Shown in pieces: positions 51,974 through 60,220 of a stretch of DNA of 64,000 bases (positions are counted from its first letter, which is position 1; every line of letters begins with the position of its first letter). Source of the stretch: Asanoa ishikariensis. Lineage in GTDB: Bacteria; Actinomycetota; Actinomycetes; Mycobacteriales; Micromonosporaceae. Location of the stretch: contig NZ_FNQB01000002.1 of NCBI RefSeq assembly GCF_900107455.1, positions 1,984,001-2,048,000 of the forward strand. Direction: 5' to 3'. The translations under genes were made by a program, and so were the position numbers. The notes beneath the pieces were generated by a model. That model had not been told where the DNA came from and did no database searches. It worked only from the letters and a program-made list of their open reading frames with translations.

Positions 51974-52151
51974 GCTGCTCCCCCGGGTATCCGCTCGTAG
52001 TGGGTCCCGACGAGCATATGAGCAGGTCAGAGCGTGAAAATCAGCATCCGGGTCGATTCGTAGGGGTTGCGCCGCACGTATAGTTAAAGGGGCAGAGAGA
52101 AATACCGGTCGTGCGGGAGCATGAACGCTCCACGACCGAAGGGACGCCCGC

Positions 52152-52640
52152 ATGAGTTCTGAGCTCGACGAGATGGCGCGTCAGATCATCGACGACAACA
52201 AATATCTGACGCTCGGCACCATCGGGTCGGACGGGCGGCCGCGGGTCTCGCCGGTCTACTTCACCCACGTCGGCTATCGCGACTTCTACTGGGTGTCCTC
52301 GCCGGCGGCGCGGCATTCGGTCAACGTCGCCGAGCGGCCCGACGTCGCCATCGTCGTGTTCGACTCCACCGCCGCGATCGGTCGCGGGCGGGCCGTGTAC
52401 GTCGACGCGGTGGCGACCCAGGTTCCCGCCGACGAGCTGCCGCGACGGTGTGCCGAGGCGTTCGGTGACACGGCGCCCGGCGTGGTCGCCTTCACGCCCG
52501 ACGCGCTGTCCGGCGACGCGGAGCTTCGGCTCTACGTGGCCCGGGCGACCGCCCTCGACGTGCACATCCGGGGGAGTGACCCGACGTACGGCGCGCCCAA
52601 CGGGATCGACTCGCGCCGCGGCGCGCAGCCCTGGGCCTGA
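52152..52640 (+). CDS. Pyridoxamine 5'-phosphate oxidase-fold protein
   Basis: 162 residues, split-barrel flavin-binding fold: YLTLGTIGSDGRPRVSPVYFTHVGYRDFYWVSS and VAIVVFDSTAAIGRGRAVYVDAVA. Actinobacterial relatives are F420- or FMN-dependent oxidoreductases or haem-binding proteins, and the sequence does not decide between them. The 178-nt gap upstream, shared with helD, contains TATAGTTAAAGG, a likely promoter region. Five nt precede the next gene. Confidence 0.85.
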   Translation: MSSELDEMARQIIDDNKYLTLGTIGSDGRPRVSPVYFTHVGYRDFYWVSSPAARHSVNVAERPDVAIVVFDSTAAIGRGRAVYVDAVATQVPADELPRRCAEAFGDTAPGVVAFTPDALSGDAELRLYVARATALDVHIRGSDPTYGAPNGIDSRRGAQPWA

Positions 52641-52645
52641 CGCCC

Positions 52646-53107
52646 GTGCCGCGCTGGCGCCCGGTCGTCGCCGGCCACGACCGGGGACGCTACGGGTTCG
52701 CGGTGGGCTGGTCGGTCGTCGGCCTCGTGCCGGCTGTCGCGCCCGCGCTGACCGGGCGCACGGTGGCGGCGTTGGTCGCCCTCCCGATCGTGCTGCTCTG
52801 GCAGGTCGGGCTGTGGCGGACCGTGCTGGTCGGCGTCTACGTCAGCGCGCACGGCATCAAGGTCCGCTCGGTGGCCCGTACCCGCGTCGTGCCCTGGTCC
52901 CAGGTCGACCGCGTCTGGACGGGCCAGGCCGACGGCTACGACGCGTGGCAGATCTGGGTGACGACCCGTGAACCGCAGCGCCACATCCCGACGCCGATCT
53001 GGCGCCGCGGCTCACAGTCATTCCATCTCAACCGGATCGTCCTGCCGGCGGACCAGTTCAGCGCCGTCCTGGCCGCGCTGGCACCGGGTCAGCTCGGCTC
53101 GGTGTAG
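52646..53107 (+). CDS. Membrane protein with bacterial PH-like domain
   Basis: 153 residues. Two hydrophobic stretches (WSVVGLVPAVAPAL and VAALVALPIVLLWQVGLW) are followed by a PH-type beta domain (VYVSAHGIKVRSVARTRVVPWSQVDRVW). Function unknown; the second PH-like gene at 59069 has the same layout. GTG start. It overlaps the convergent collagen-like gene by 19 nt. Confidence 0.75.
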   Translation: MPRWRPVVAGHDRGRYGFAVGWSVVGLVPAVAPALTGRTVAALVALPIVLLWQVGLWRTVLVGVYVSAHGIKVRSVARTRVVPWSQVDRVWTGQADGYDAWQIWVTTREPQRHIPTPIWRRGSQSFHLNRIVLPADQFSAVLAALAPGQLGSV

Positions 53108-53628
53108 CAGAGGATGTAGGCCGTTCCGGCGTGCACCTCGTCCGTGGTGTTGGTGAAGGTCGCCTGCCAGCCGAGCAGGCCGCTGCCGCCGGGGCCGACC
53201 AGCGGCACGCTGCCCACCACGGCCAGGTCGGGGGAGTCGACCTGGAAGCCACCGCCCGTCGGCACCAGCCCGTCCGGGCACGAGACGCTGACGTTCTGGA
53301 ACGCGCTGTTCGCCGGGATGTCCTCGGTCTCGCTGAGCACCTGGCTGGGTCCGGTCAGGCCGGCGGGTCCGGGCGGACCCTGCGGGCCGCGGGGACCGCG
53401 CGGGCCGCGGACGTTCCAGCGCACGCTCTCCTCGAACGGGCCGCAATCGGGCCGGAACCCGGTCGGGATGCGCACGTCGCCGGTCGCCTTGTTGACGCAG
53501 GCGTTGATGACGTGCGCGCCGCCCTCCGGCTCGGCCTGGGCCAGGCTGCCTACGGCCAACAGGGTCGCGGCGGCCAGGCCGGTCACGCTCAGCGCGCGCA
53601 GCGCGCGGCGTCGACTAAGAGATTTCAC
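53089..53628 (-). CDS. Exported protein with short collagen-like Gly-X-Y segment
   Basis: 179 residues. The signal peptide [28 protein letters not shown] has an RR-type n-region and could be Tat or Sec. The mature part has an N-terminal domain (HVINACVNKATGDVRIPTG), about seven Gly-X-Y triplets (GPRGPRGPQGPPGPAGLTGP), then a beta-rich C-terminal domain with NVSVSCPDGLVPTGGGFQV. It has four cysteines. Similar layouts occur in actinobacterial surface proteins of unknown role. GTG start with GAGGAGAG upstream. The region 53629-53700 before it is markedly less G+C-rich (GGTTATATCG, GCACATATCC). Confidence 0.85.
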   Translation of the reverse strand: MKSLSRRRALRALSVTGLAAATLLAVGSLAQAEPEGGAHVINACVNKATGDVRIPTGFRPDCGPFEESVRWNVRGPRGPRGPQGPPGPAGLTGPSQVLSETEDIPANSAFQNVSVSCPDGLVPTGGGFQVDSPDLAVVGSVPLVGPGGSGLLGWQATFTNTTDEVHAGTAYILCYTEPS

Positions 53629-53738
53629 GTCTCTCCTCGATGGAAACCGAAAATGCCTCCTACTTGGAGGGCCAAAACGGTTATATCGCGAAGAAAGTGC
53701 ACATATCCGGGGTTTCGCCGGACCCGGGCGGGCGCCGG

Positions 53739-53795
53739 GCGATTGGAAGGGTCCCTTGCAATCGGAAACCGATAACAAGGGACCCTTCCAATCGC
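53739..53795. terminator. Perfect 20-bp inverted repeat downstream of the ABC transporter operon
   Basis: The arm at 53739-53758 (GCGATTGGAAGGGTCCCTTG) pairs perfectly with 53776-53795. The loop contains a second small stem, ATCGG-AAA-CCGAT, at 53761-53773. It touches the stop of the ATPase gene and should end that transcript. Shares AACAAGGG-CCCTTCC with 20854-20903. Confidence 0.85.
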
Positions 53796-54532
53796 TAGGC
53801 CGGTGCCAGGCGGCGGAGGAACTGCTGCGTGCGGGGCTCGACCGGGTTGTCGAGCACTTGCTCCGGCGGACCCTGTTCGAGGATCCGGCCGGCGTCCAGG
53901 AAGCAGACCCGGTCGGCGACCTGCCGCGCGAACGTCATCTCGTGGGTGGCCAGCACCATCGTCATGCCGTCGGCTTTGAGGTCGCGGATCAGGTCCAGGA
54001 CCTCGCCGACCAACTCCGGGTCCAGCGCCGACGTCACCTCGTCCAGCAGCAACAACCGGGGTGAGTTGACCAGGGCGCGGACGATCGCGACCCGCTGCTG
54101 CTGACCGCCGGAGAGCCGGTCCGGATAGGCGGACGCCTTCTCTGCCAGCCCGATCCGGGCCAGCAGCGCCAGCGCCTGCTCGCGCGCCTCGGCCGGGCGC
54201 CGCTTGTGCACCCGCACCGGCGCCAGCGTGATGTTGTCCAACACCGACAGGTGCGGGAACAGGTTGTACGCCTGGAACACGATGCCGATCTTCCGGCGTA
54301 CCCGGTCGGGGTTGACCCGTGGATCGGTGATGTGCGCACCGTCCAGGTGGATCATGCCGTCGTCGACCTCCTCCAGGAGGTTGACGCAGCGCAGGAGCGT
54401 CGACTTGCCCGAGCCGGACGCGCCGATCAGCGCCACCACCTCGTGCTCGGCGACGTCCAGGTCGAGCCCGTCGAGCACGACCGCCTCGCCGAACACCTTG
54501 CGGACGCCCTGGCAGGACAGGACGGCGGTCAT
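53795..54532 (-). CDS. Polar amino acid ABC transporter, ATP-binding protein
   Basis: 245 residues. Walker A GASGSGKSTLLRCVNLLE near residue 37, Q-loop FQAYNLFPHLSV, signature LSGGQQQRVAIVRAL near residue 138, Walker B LLLLDEVTSALDPE and the H-loop LATHEMTFARQVADRV. The LLRCVNLLE and ATHEM segments are typical of the polar amino acid (PAAT) family. The ATG overlaps the permease stop at ATGA. Confidence 0.95.
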   Translation of the reverse strand: MTAVLSCQGVRKVFGEAVVLDGLDLDVAEHEVVALIGASGSGKSTLLRCVNLLEEVDDGMIHLDGAHITDPRVNPDRVRRKIGIVFQAYNLFPHLSVLDNITLAPVRVHKRRPAEAREQALALLARIGLAEKASAYPDRLSGGQQQRVAIVRALVNSPRLLLLDEVTSALDPELVGEVLDLIRDLKADGMTMVLATHEMTFARQVADRVCFLDAGRILEQGPPEQVLDNPVEPRTQQFLRRLAPA

Positions 54533-55383
54533 CGGCCGGCCTGCCGGCGGGCGGCCCGCAGCGTCACCCAGTCGGTGACCGCGATCAGCGGGATGGCGAG
54601 CAGCACGAACAGGACCCCCGCGACGATGTACGGCGTGTAGTTGAAGTGCTCGGCGGTGGAGATCTGCGCGGCGCGCACCGCGTCGATCGGCCCCGCCAGC
54701 GAGACCAGGCCGACGTCCTTCTGGAGCGCCACCGTGTCGTTGAGCAGCGGCGGCGCCACCCGGCGGACGGCCTGTGGCAGCACCACGTGACGCATCGCCT
54801 GGCGGTAGGTCAGGCCGAGCGAGCGGGCCGCCGCGACCTGGCTGGGGTGCACCGACTCGATGCCGGCGCGGAACACCTCGGCGAGGTAGCCCGAGTAGGT
54901 GAGCACCAGCGCCGCACCGCCGAGCACCAGCACCGACGGCATGCCCTGCAGGCGCAGCCCGGGCACGCCGAGGGTCAGCACGTAGATCACGATGATCAGC
55001 GGCAGGCCGCGGAACGTGTAGGTGTAGCTGGTCGCCAGCGCGCGGACCGGGAAGAAGACCGGGCCACGCAGGGTACGCAGCAGCGCGATCACCAGGCCCA
55101 GTGCGAGCGACCCGAGCGCGCAGAAGAACAGCAGCCGGACGTTGAGCCAGAGCCCGCGCAGGATGTCGGGCAGCGCGTCGGCCGCGATCGACGGGTCCAG
55201 GAACGACGCGCGGACGCGGTCCCAGCCGGGCGCGCCGGTGACCGCGACGACCAGCAGCACGCCGAGCACCGCGGTCGACGCGGCGGCGACCAGGATCGAC
55301 CGGATGCTCTGGCGTCGCCGCCAGGCGATCCGGTCGAGCTGGACGGCCGAGAGCGGCGGAGCGCCGTCGACCAGGCGGGTCAC
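54529..55383 (-). CDS. Polar amino acid ABC transporter, permease
   Basis: 284 residues with five to six membrane helices. The EAA loop reads VHPSQVAAARSLGLTYRQAMRHVVLPQAVRRVAPPLLND, with FRGLPLIIVIYVL upstream, as in HisM/GlnP-type permeases. GTG at 55383 overlaps the stop of the binding-protein gene, which fixes the start; longer frames upstream are shadows of that gene. Only one permease gene is present, so a homodimer is expected. Confidence 0.93.
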   Translation of the reverse strand: MTRLVDGAPPLSAVQLDRIAWRRRQSIRSILVAAASTAVLGVLLVVAVTGAPGWDRVRASFLDPSIAADALPDILRGLWLNVRLLFFCALGSLALGLVIALLRTLRGPVFFPVRALATSYTYTFRGLPLIIVIYVLTLGVPGLRLQGMPSVLVLGGAALVLTYSGYLAEVFRAGIESVHPSQVAAARSLGLTYRQAMRHVVLPQAVRRVAPPLLNDTVALQKDVGLVSLAGPIDAVRAAQISTAEHFNYTPYIVAGVLFVLLAIPLIAVTDWVTLRAARRQAGR

Positions 55384-56243
55384 GAGAGTTCGGGCGCGCC
55401 CGCCGTGTCGGCGAGCCACTTCTTTTCGAGCTCGGCGAGCTGGCCGCCACTGCGGAGCTCGTCGACCGCGTCGCTGACGCACCTGGTCAGCGGCGAGCCC
55501 TTGTCGAGCAGCAGGCCGAACGTCTCCGGCGTGCCCACCTGCGGCAACTGGCCGACGATCTTGCCGTCGGTCAGCTCGGCGCCGGTGATGTAGAACGCCG
55601 TCGGCAGGTCGACGACGAGGCCGTCGATCTGGCCGTTCTCCAGCGCCTTCTTGGCGTCGTCGTTGGAGTTGTAGACCTGCGGCTGGTTGGTCGGCTTGAT
55701 CAGCTCGCTGACCGCCTGGAAGCTGGTCGTGCCCACCTGGGCGCCCAGCTTGGCCGACTTCAGCTCGGCCACGGACTTCGCGTTGGCGATCTTCGACGAC
55801 TTGAGGGCGATGACGGTCTGGCGGACCAGGTAGTACGGCGACGAGAAGTCGACCGCCTGCTGGCGCTCCGGCGTGATCGAGAACTGGTTGACGTCGAAGT
55901 CGAACGCCTTCGGGCCGGGCGCGATCGCGTTGTTGAACGTGACCCGGGTCCACGCCACATCGGACTTCGCGAAGCCCAGCTTCTCGGCCACGGCGTACGC
56001 GACCGCGGCCTCGAAGCCCTCGCCGGACTCGGGCTTGTTGCCGACCACCCACGGCTCGTACGCCGGGTCGTCGGTGGCGACCGTCAGCTTGCCCGCGGTC
56101 TCGGTCCGCAACGAGTCCTTGGTGCAGGACGCGGCGGCCGACCCCGACGGCGTGGCCTCCGGGGTCTCCTCGGGCGCGCAGGCCGCGAGGGTCGTTATCA
56201 GGGCGGCCGCGACCGCGACCGCGAGAGGAGTTCGCCTGGACAT
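55380..56243 (-). CDS. Polar amino acid ABC transporter, substrate-binding lipoprotein
   Basis: 287 residues. Lipoprotein signal RRTPLAVAVAAALITTLAACAPEE with the Cys in the lipobox. The periplasmic-binding type 2 fold shows LTVATDDPAYEPWVVG, GFEAAVAYAVAEKLGF, FDFDVNQFSITPERQQAVDFSSPYY and a late Cys (LTRCVSDAVDELRSGG). Binds a polar amino acid or similar solute outside the membrane. ATG at 56243 is chosen to give a proper signal peptide; an upstream in-frame start would add 27 hydrophilic residues. Confidence 0.94.
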   Translation of the reverse strand: MSRRTPLAVAVAAALITTLAACAPEETPEATPSGSAAASCTKDSLRTETAGKLTVATDDPAYEPWVVGNKPESGEGFEAAVAYAVAEKLGFAKSDVAWTRVTFNNAIAPGPKAFDFDVNQFSITPERQQAVDFSSPYYLVRQTVIALKSSKIANAKSVAELKSAKLGAQVGTTSFQAVSELIKPTNQPQVYNSNDDAKKALENGQIDGLVVDLPTAFYITGAELTDGKIVGQLPQVGTPETFGLLLDKGSPLTRCVSDAVDELRSGGQLAELEKKWLADTAGAPELS

Positions 56244-56416
56244 GGTGGACAGCTTAGAGACGCGTCGGCGTACGTCCATCGAGTTCCCTATCACACCTAT
56301 CGGGAATTCGGATATATCTCCCATGGCGTACGGTGCCGTTTGCCGGTAAACCGGATGCGTCCGTCGCGCGTCAGGTATCCGTGCGAGCCGACACGGCGCT
56401 ACGTCCCCGGAGGGGC

Positions 56417-56935
56417 ATGGCCGAGCGACCGTCCATCGAATGGGACGCCGACCAGGCGGTCACCCATCTCTTCGGCGCGCACTACCGGGCGATGGTGCGG
56501 CTGGCCAGCCTGCTGCTGCACGAGCGCGGCATCGCCGAGGAGATCGTCCAGGACGCGTACGTCCGGCTGCACGCCCGCTGGCACAAGCTCCGCGACCCCG
56601 ACAAGGCGCTGGCCTACCTGCGGGTGGCGGTGGTCAACGGCTGCCGGTCGGCGCTGCGGCACCGCCGGGTCGTCGACGCGCACCTGGCCGCCAGCCGCCC
56701 GCCGATGGACGTGCCCAGTGCCGAGTCCGGCGCTCTGGACCTGCTCACCCAGGCCGCGGTGGTCGACGCGATTCGCCGGCTGCCGACCCGCCAGCGGGAG
56801 GCGATCGTGCTGCGCTACTACGTCGACCTGTCCGAAGCGGAGATCGCCGAGGCGATGGGGGTCAGCCGCGGTGCGGTCAAGAGCCACGCCGCACGGGCGG
56901 TCGCCGCCCTGCGCCCGATCCTGGAGCGGCTGTGA
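56417..56935 (+). CDS. SigE-family (ECF) RNA polymerase sigma factor
   Basis: 172 residues. Region 2: HYRAMVRLASLLLHERGIAEEIVQDAYVRLHARW. Region 4: LPTRQREAIVLRYYVDLSEAEIAEAMGVSRGAVKSHAARAV with its helix-turn-helix. ATG at 56417 with GGAGGGGC upstream; earlier in-frame starts are not supported. It overlaps the next gene by one base. That neighbour is a membrane protein and a possible partner, but lacks a zinc-binding anti-sigma motif. Confidence 0.93.
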   Translation: MAERPSIEWDADQAVTHLFGAHYRAMVRLASLLLHERGIAEEIVQDAYVRLHARWHKLRDPDKALAYLRVAVVNGCRSALRHRRVVDAHLAASRPPMDVPSAESGALDLLTQAAVVDAIRRLPTRQREAIVLRYYVDLSEAEIAEAMGVSRGAVKSHAARAVAALRPILERL

Positions 56936-57804
56936 TGACCCCGGAGGAGACGATCCGGCGGGCGCTGGAGGCCGAGGCGTCCACGGTGGAGGTACGGCCC
57001 GACGCGCTGGCCGCGATCCGGGCGCGCACCCGGCGCCGGCGTGCCCGGGGCTGGGTCACGTGGGGCGCGGGCCTGGCCGTGGCCGCGGCGGTCGCCGTCA
57101 CGATCCTCGTCCTGCCGGACGCGCCGCGCCCGGACCCGCCGCGTCCCGCCGCGCCGACCGCCGCACCTACCCCGACCCCGGCGGCCGGGCCGCTGCTCGC
57201 CGTCTACTACGTCGGACCCCGCCGGGACGACGCCCTGGTGCGCGAGTTCCACCGGGTCGCGCCGGGGTCCGACGCCGTGCGCGCCGCGCTCACCCTGATG
57301 TTCGGCACGGCGCCCCTGGACCCCGACTACGCGTCGGCGTGGCCGGCCGGCACCACGGTCCGGGGCGTCAGCGTCGCCGGGGAGGTGGTCACCGTCGACC
57401 TCGGCGGCGCCACCGCGCCGTCCGCGATCGCCGCGCAACAACTCGTCTGGACGGTGACGGCGGCCAGCGGCCGGCCCGGGGTCCGGATCGGCCCGGACGG
57501 CGAGGTGCTGCGGCGGGCGCCCGCGGTCGACACGCTCGCACCGGTCTGGCTGATCAACCCGCAGCAGGGCGAGGTCGTGCGGGGCGGACGGCTCGACGTA
57601 CATGTGGCGGGCTTCGGATCGACCGCCCGGTTGGAGATCGTTCCCGACGGCGGCGGCGAGTCCATCCGGCAGGACCTGACCCTCCGCGGGGGTAGCCCGG
57701 CACAGCGTGAGGCGCAACTCACACTGTCGCTCCCGCCGGGGCGGTACACGGTGACGGTGACCCTTGCCGGGGTCTCCGACGACCACACCGTGGTGGTCGA
57801 ATAA
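56935..57804 (+). CDS. Membrane-anchored GerMN / Gmad2 domain protein
   Basis: 289 residues. Cytoplasmic N-terminus of ~45 residues (EETIRRALEAEASTVEVRPDALAAIRART), one membrane helix (GAGLAVAAAVAVTILVL), a Pro/Ala linker, a GerMN domain (AVYYVGPRRDDALVREFHRVA, then VVTVDLGG), and a C-terminal Gmad2-like immunoglobulin fold (LINPQQGEVVRGGRLDVHV). The N-terminal segment resembles the part of membrane anti-sigma factors that binds sigma, so a regulatory role on the upstream sigma factor is possible but inferred. Confidence 0.88.
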   Translation: MTPEETIRRALEAEASTVEVRPDALAAIRARTRRRRARGWVTWGAGLAVAAAVAVTILVLPDAPRPDPPRPAAPTAAPTPTPAAGPLLAVYYVGPRRDDALVREFHRVAPGSDAVRAALTLMFGTAPLDPDYASAWPAGTTVRGVSVAGEVVTVDLGGATAPSAIAAQQLVWTVTAASGRPGVRIGPDGEVLRRAPAVDTLAPVWLINPQQGEVVRGGRLDVHVAGFGSTARLEIVPDGGGESIRQDLTLRGGSPAQREAQLTLSLPPGRYTVTVTLAGVSDDHTVVVE

Positions 57805-57873
57805 CGGCGACCACACCGTGGAACGGGGCCGGGTCGGTTCGGCGGCGGCGCCGTTGCCTGGTTGGATGACTGC

Positions 57874-58137
57874 GTGAAGACGTTCGAGGAGCTCTTCGTC
57901 GAGCTGTCGGCGAAGGCCGAGGCCCGCACGCCGGGCTCGGACACCGTCGCCGCGCTCGAGCGCGGGGTGCACGCGATCGGCAAGAAGGTCGTCGAGGAGG
58001 CGGCCGAGTCGTGGATGGCCGCCGAGCACGAGGGTCCGGAGCGGACCGCCGAGGAGATCTCGCAGCTGCTCTACCAGACCCAGGTGCTGATGCTGGCCAG
58101 CGGCCTGAAGTTGGAGGACGTGTACCGACATCTGTGA
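57874..58137 (+). CDS. hisE: Phosphoribosyl-ATP pyrophosphohydrolase
   Basis: 87 residues, all-helical MazG-like His[40 protein letters not shown] with the metal-binding acidic EExxE-like motif, and [28 protein letters not shown]. Second step of histidine synthesis. GTG at 57874 is the start closest to the conserved N-terminus; an in-frame TTG lies 12 nt upstream. hisG follows after 50 nt, the standard actinobacterial pair. Confidence 0.95.
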   Translation: MKTFEELFVELSAKAEARTPGSDTVAALERGVHAIGKKVVEEAAESWMAAEHEGPERTAEEISQLLYQTQVLMLASGLKLEDVYRHL

Positions 58138-58187
58138 GCCCCGCTCACGGACCGGCACACCTTTCTTCCGACAGGAGTCTTCCCGAA

Positions 58188-59057
58188 ATGCTGCGTATCG
58201 CCGTGCCCAACAAGGGCACCCTCGCGAGTCCCGCCGCCGAGATGCTGCGCGAGGCGGGCTACCGCCAGCGCACCGAACAGCGCGACCTGGTCTGCCGCGA
58301 CGAGGTCAACGACGTCGAGTTCTTCTACCTGCGCCCGCGTGACATCGCGACCTACGTCGGCTCGGGCGACCTCGACCTCGGCATCACCGGTCGCGACCTG
58401 CTGGTCGACGCCGGCAGCCCGGCCGACGAACTGCTCGACCTCGGCTTCGCCGGCGCCAGCTTCCGGTTCGCCGCACACCCGTCCACCATCACCACCGTCG
58501 ACCAGATCGGCGGCCGCCGGGTGGCCACCTCGTTCCCGGGCGTGGTCAACCGCTACCTCGCCGAGAACGGCATCGCGGCCGACGTGATCCGGCTCGACGG
58601 CGCGGTCGAGAACGCCATCCGGCTCGGCGTGGCCGACGTGGTCGCCGACGTCGTGGAGACCGGCGCGACGCTTCGCCAGGCCGGGCTCGCCGTGATCGGC
58701 GACCCGATCCTGACCTCGTCGGCGCTGCTGATCGGCCGGGACCCGGCCACCGACGGCCGGCGCGGCGGCGCGGTCGCGGCCTCGGCGGTGGCCCAGCTCG
58801 TCCGGCGCCTGCAAGGCGTGCTGGTGGCGCGCCGCTACGTGATGCTCGCCTACGACGTCCGGGCCGACCTGTTGGAGCAGGCGACCATGCTGACGCCGGG
58901 CATCGAGTCGCCGACCGTGTCGCCGTTGCACCGCGAGGGTTGGGTGGCCGTACAGGCGATGGTCCTGCGGTCCGACGTCCACAAGATCATGGATGAGCTG
59001 TACGACCTGGGCGCCCGCGCCATCCTGGTGACCGGCATCCACAACTGCCGCCTGTAG
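58188..59057 (+). CDS. hisG: ATP phosphoribosyltransferase, long form
   Basis: 289 residues. Begins MLRIAVPNKGTLASPAAEMLREAGY. The PRPP-binding loop is ADVVADVVETGATLRQAGL near residue 148, and LDLGITGRDLL precedes it. The extra C-terminal ~75 residues, ending HREGWVAVQAMVLRSDVHKIMDELYDLGARAILVT, form the ACT-like histidine-feedback domain, so HisZ is not needed. Condenses ATP and PRPP as the first histidine step. ATG after ACAGGAGTC. Confidence 0.97.
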   Translation: MLRIAVPNKGTLASPAAEMLREAGYRQRTEQRDLVCRDEVNDVEFFYLRPRDIATYVGSGDLDLGITGRDLLVDAGSPADELLDLGFAGASFRFAAHPSTITTVDQIGGRRVATSFPGVVNRYLAENGIAADVIRLDGAVENAIRLGVADVVADVVETGATLRQAGLAVIGDPILTSSALLIGRDPATDGRRGGAVAASAVAQLVRRLQGVLVARRYVMLAYDVRADLLEQATMLTPGIESPTVSPLHREGWVAVQAMVLRSDVHKIMDELYDLGARAILVTGIHNCRL

Positions 59058-59068
59058 ATTGGGCTCCC

Positions 59069-59539
59069 ATGGATAGCGCAGCGGTCAGCTTCCGCCCGCA
59101 GCGGGCGCGCAAGGTCGCGATCGTCGCGGCTGTCGCGGTCGTGGTCGTCTTCACGGCCGTCAGCTTCGGTCTGACCGGCTCGACCGGCGAGGGCAAGGCC
59201 GTGTTCCAGCGCGGCGACCAGACCGCGATGATCGGTCTCGGCATCGCGTTCGCCGCCGGCATCCTGCTCTTCCTCCGCCCGCGGGTCGACGCCGACGCCA
59301 ACGGGATCCGGATCCGCAACGTGATCGGCTCGTACGACCTTCCCTGGGAGGTCGTGCGGGCGATCCGGTTCGACGGCGGCGTCTCGTTCGCGGGCGCGGA
59401 ACTGCACGACGACGAGCTGATCACGATCGTCGCCCTGCAGTTCGTCGACAAGGAGTACGCGCTGACCGGCGTGCGCTCCCTGCGTGAGCTGCTGGCCGCG
59501 CATCAGGCCGCGGCCGCCGCTCCCGCCGAGCCCGCTTAG
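59069..59539 (+). CDS. Membrane protein with PH-like domain
   Basis: 156 residues. N-terminal basic segment FRPQRARKVAIVAAVAVVVVFTAVSF with one helix, a second helix (IGLGIAFAAGILLFL), then a PH-type beta region ANGIRIRNVIGSYDLPWEVVRAIRFDGG and an Ala-rich end. TAGATT lies 8 nt before the ATG. It follows hisG by 11 nt as in related actinobacteria. The TAG stop interlocks with the convergent padR stop. Confidence 0.85.
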   Translation: MDSAAVSFRPQRARKVAIVAAVAVVVVFTAVSFGLTGSTGEGKAVFQRGDQTAMIGLGIAFAAGILLFLRPRVDADANGIRIRNVIGSYDLPWEVVRAIRFDGGVSFAGAELHDDELITIVALQFVDKEYALTGVRSLRELLAAHQAAAAAPAEPA

Positions 59540-60144
59540 GCCTCCGCCGCCTTCATCGACGCGTCGGCGAGTGGGGCGAGCTCGGCGTGGCTCCAAGTGA
59601 ACGAGCCGTCCCGCAGGTCGGCCAGCGTGCCCTCCACCCAGGTCAGCTCGGCCCGCGTCATCGCCCGCGTGTAGTCGTCCTCGATCGCGATGATCCGCGG
59701 TAGCGGCGTCTCCAGCTTCGCGTCCTGGTCGGCGAGCCGGCGCGCGAGGTGAGCGCGCCGCTGTTCGAGTAGCTCCGTCGTGGTCTCCGGCGTGAGCATC
59801 AGCAGGAACGACAGGGCCGCCGGGAGCTCCGGGAACTCGTTGCGCGGGGTCGAGACGATCTCGGCCAACCACTGCCGGGTGGCCGCCCGCCCCGCGTCGG
59901 TGACCTCGTACGTCGTGCGCTCGGGATAGCGCTCGTCGCGGTCGGTGCCGGTCGTGGTGATCAGGCCGGCCTCGTCGAGCCGGTCGATCATCCGGTAGAG
60001 GCTGGCGCGCTGGCCGACGTTGACCACCTGGTCCTTGCCCCATTGCTTGATCAACCGCTGGATCGCGTACGGATGCATCGGACCGGTTTCCAGCAGGCTC
60101 AGGATCGCGAGCGCCAGCGGGGATCGGCGGAAGGTCGAAGTCAC
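59536..60144 (-). CDS. PadR-family transcriptional regulator
   Basis: 202 residues. N-terminal winged helix: SPLALAILSLLETGPMHPYAIQRLIKQWGKDQVVNVGQRASLYRMIDRLDEAGLI. The helical C-terminal dimerisation region (Vir_C-like) follows to the end. GTG at 60144 is chosen: on the minus strand TACGCT (60151-60156 on the plus strand) lies 6 nt upstream, pointing to a leaderless mRNA. It is divergent from an alpha/beta hydrolase, and a palindrome in the gap is a likely operator. Confidence 0.9.
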   Translation of the reverse strand: MTSTFRRSPLALAILSLLETGPMHPYAIQRLIKQWGKDQVVNVGQRASLYRMIDRLDEAGLITTTGTDRDERYPERTTYEVTDAGRAATRQWLAEIVSTPRNEFPELPAALSFLLMLTPETTTELLEQRRAHLARRLADQDAKLETPLPRIIAIEDDYTRAMTRAELTWVEGTLADLRDGSFTWSHAELAPLADASMKAAEA

Positions 60145-60180
60145 CAACTCAGCGTAGCAGTGAGACCAGTTGCGGAAAGA

Positions 60181-60199
60181 CTAGTTGCGTTGCAACTAG
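60181..60199. promoter_or_regulatory. Palindromic operator candidate between padR and hydrolase
   Basis: CTAGTTGC-GTT-GCAACTAG is a perfect 8-bp inverted repeat. Extra half-sites flank it: CAGTTGC near 60167-60173 and GCAACTA near 60207-60213. Together these three sites span most of the 76-nt gap, suiting autoregulation and control of the divergent hydrolase. Confidence 0.7.
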
Positions 60200-60220
60200 G
60201 TTCCGTGCAACTATTCGTCC

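Noticed and set aside
55380-56324. Longer N-terminus for the substrate-binding protein
   Set aside because: It would place 27 hydrophilic residues before the lipoprotein signal; the ATG at 56243 gives a standard signal peptide.
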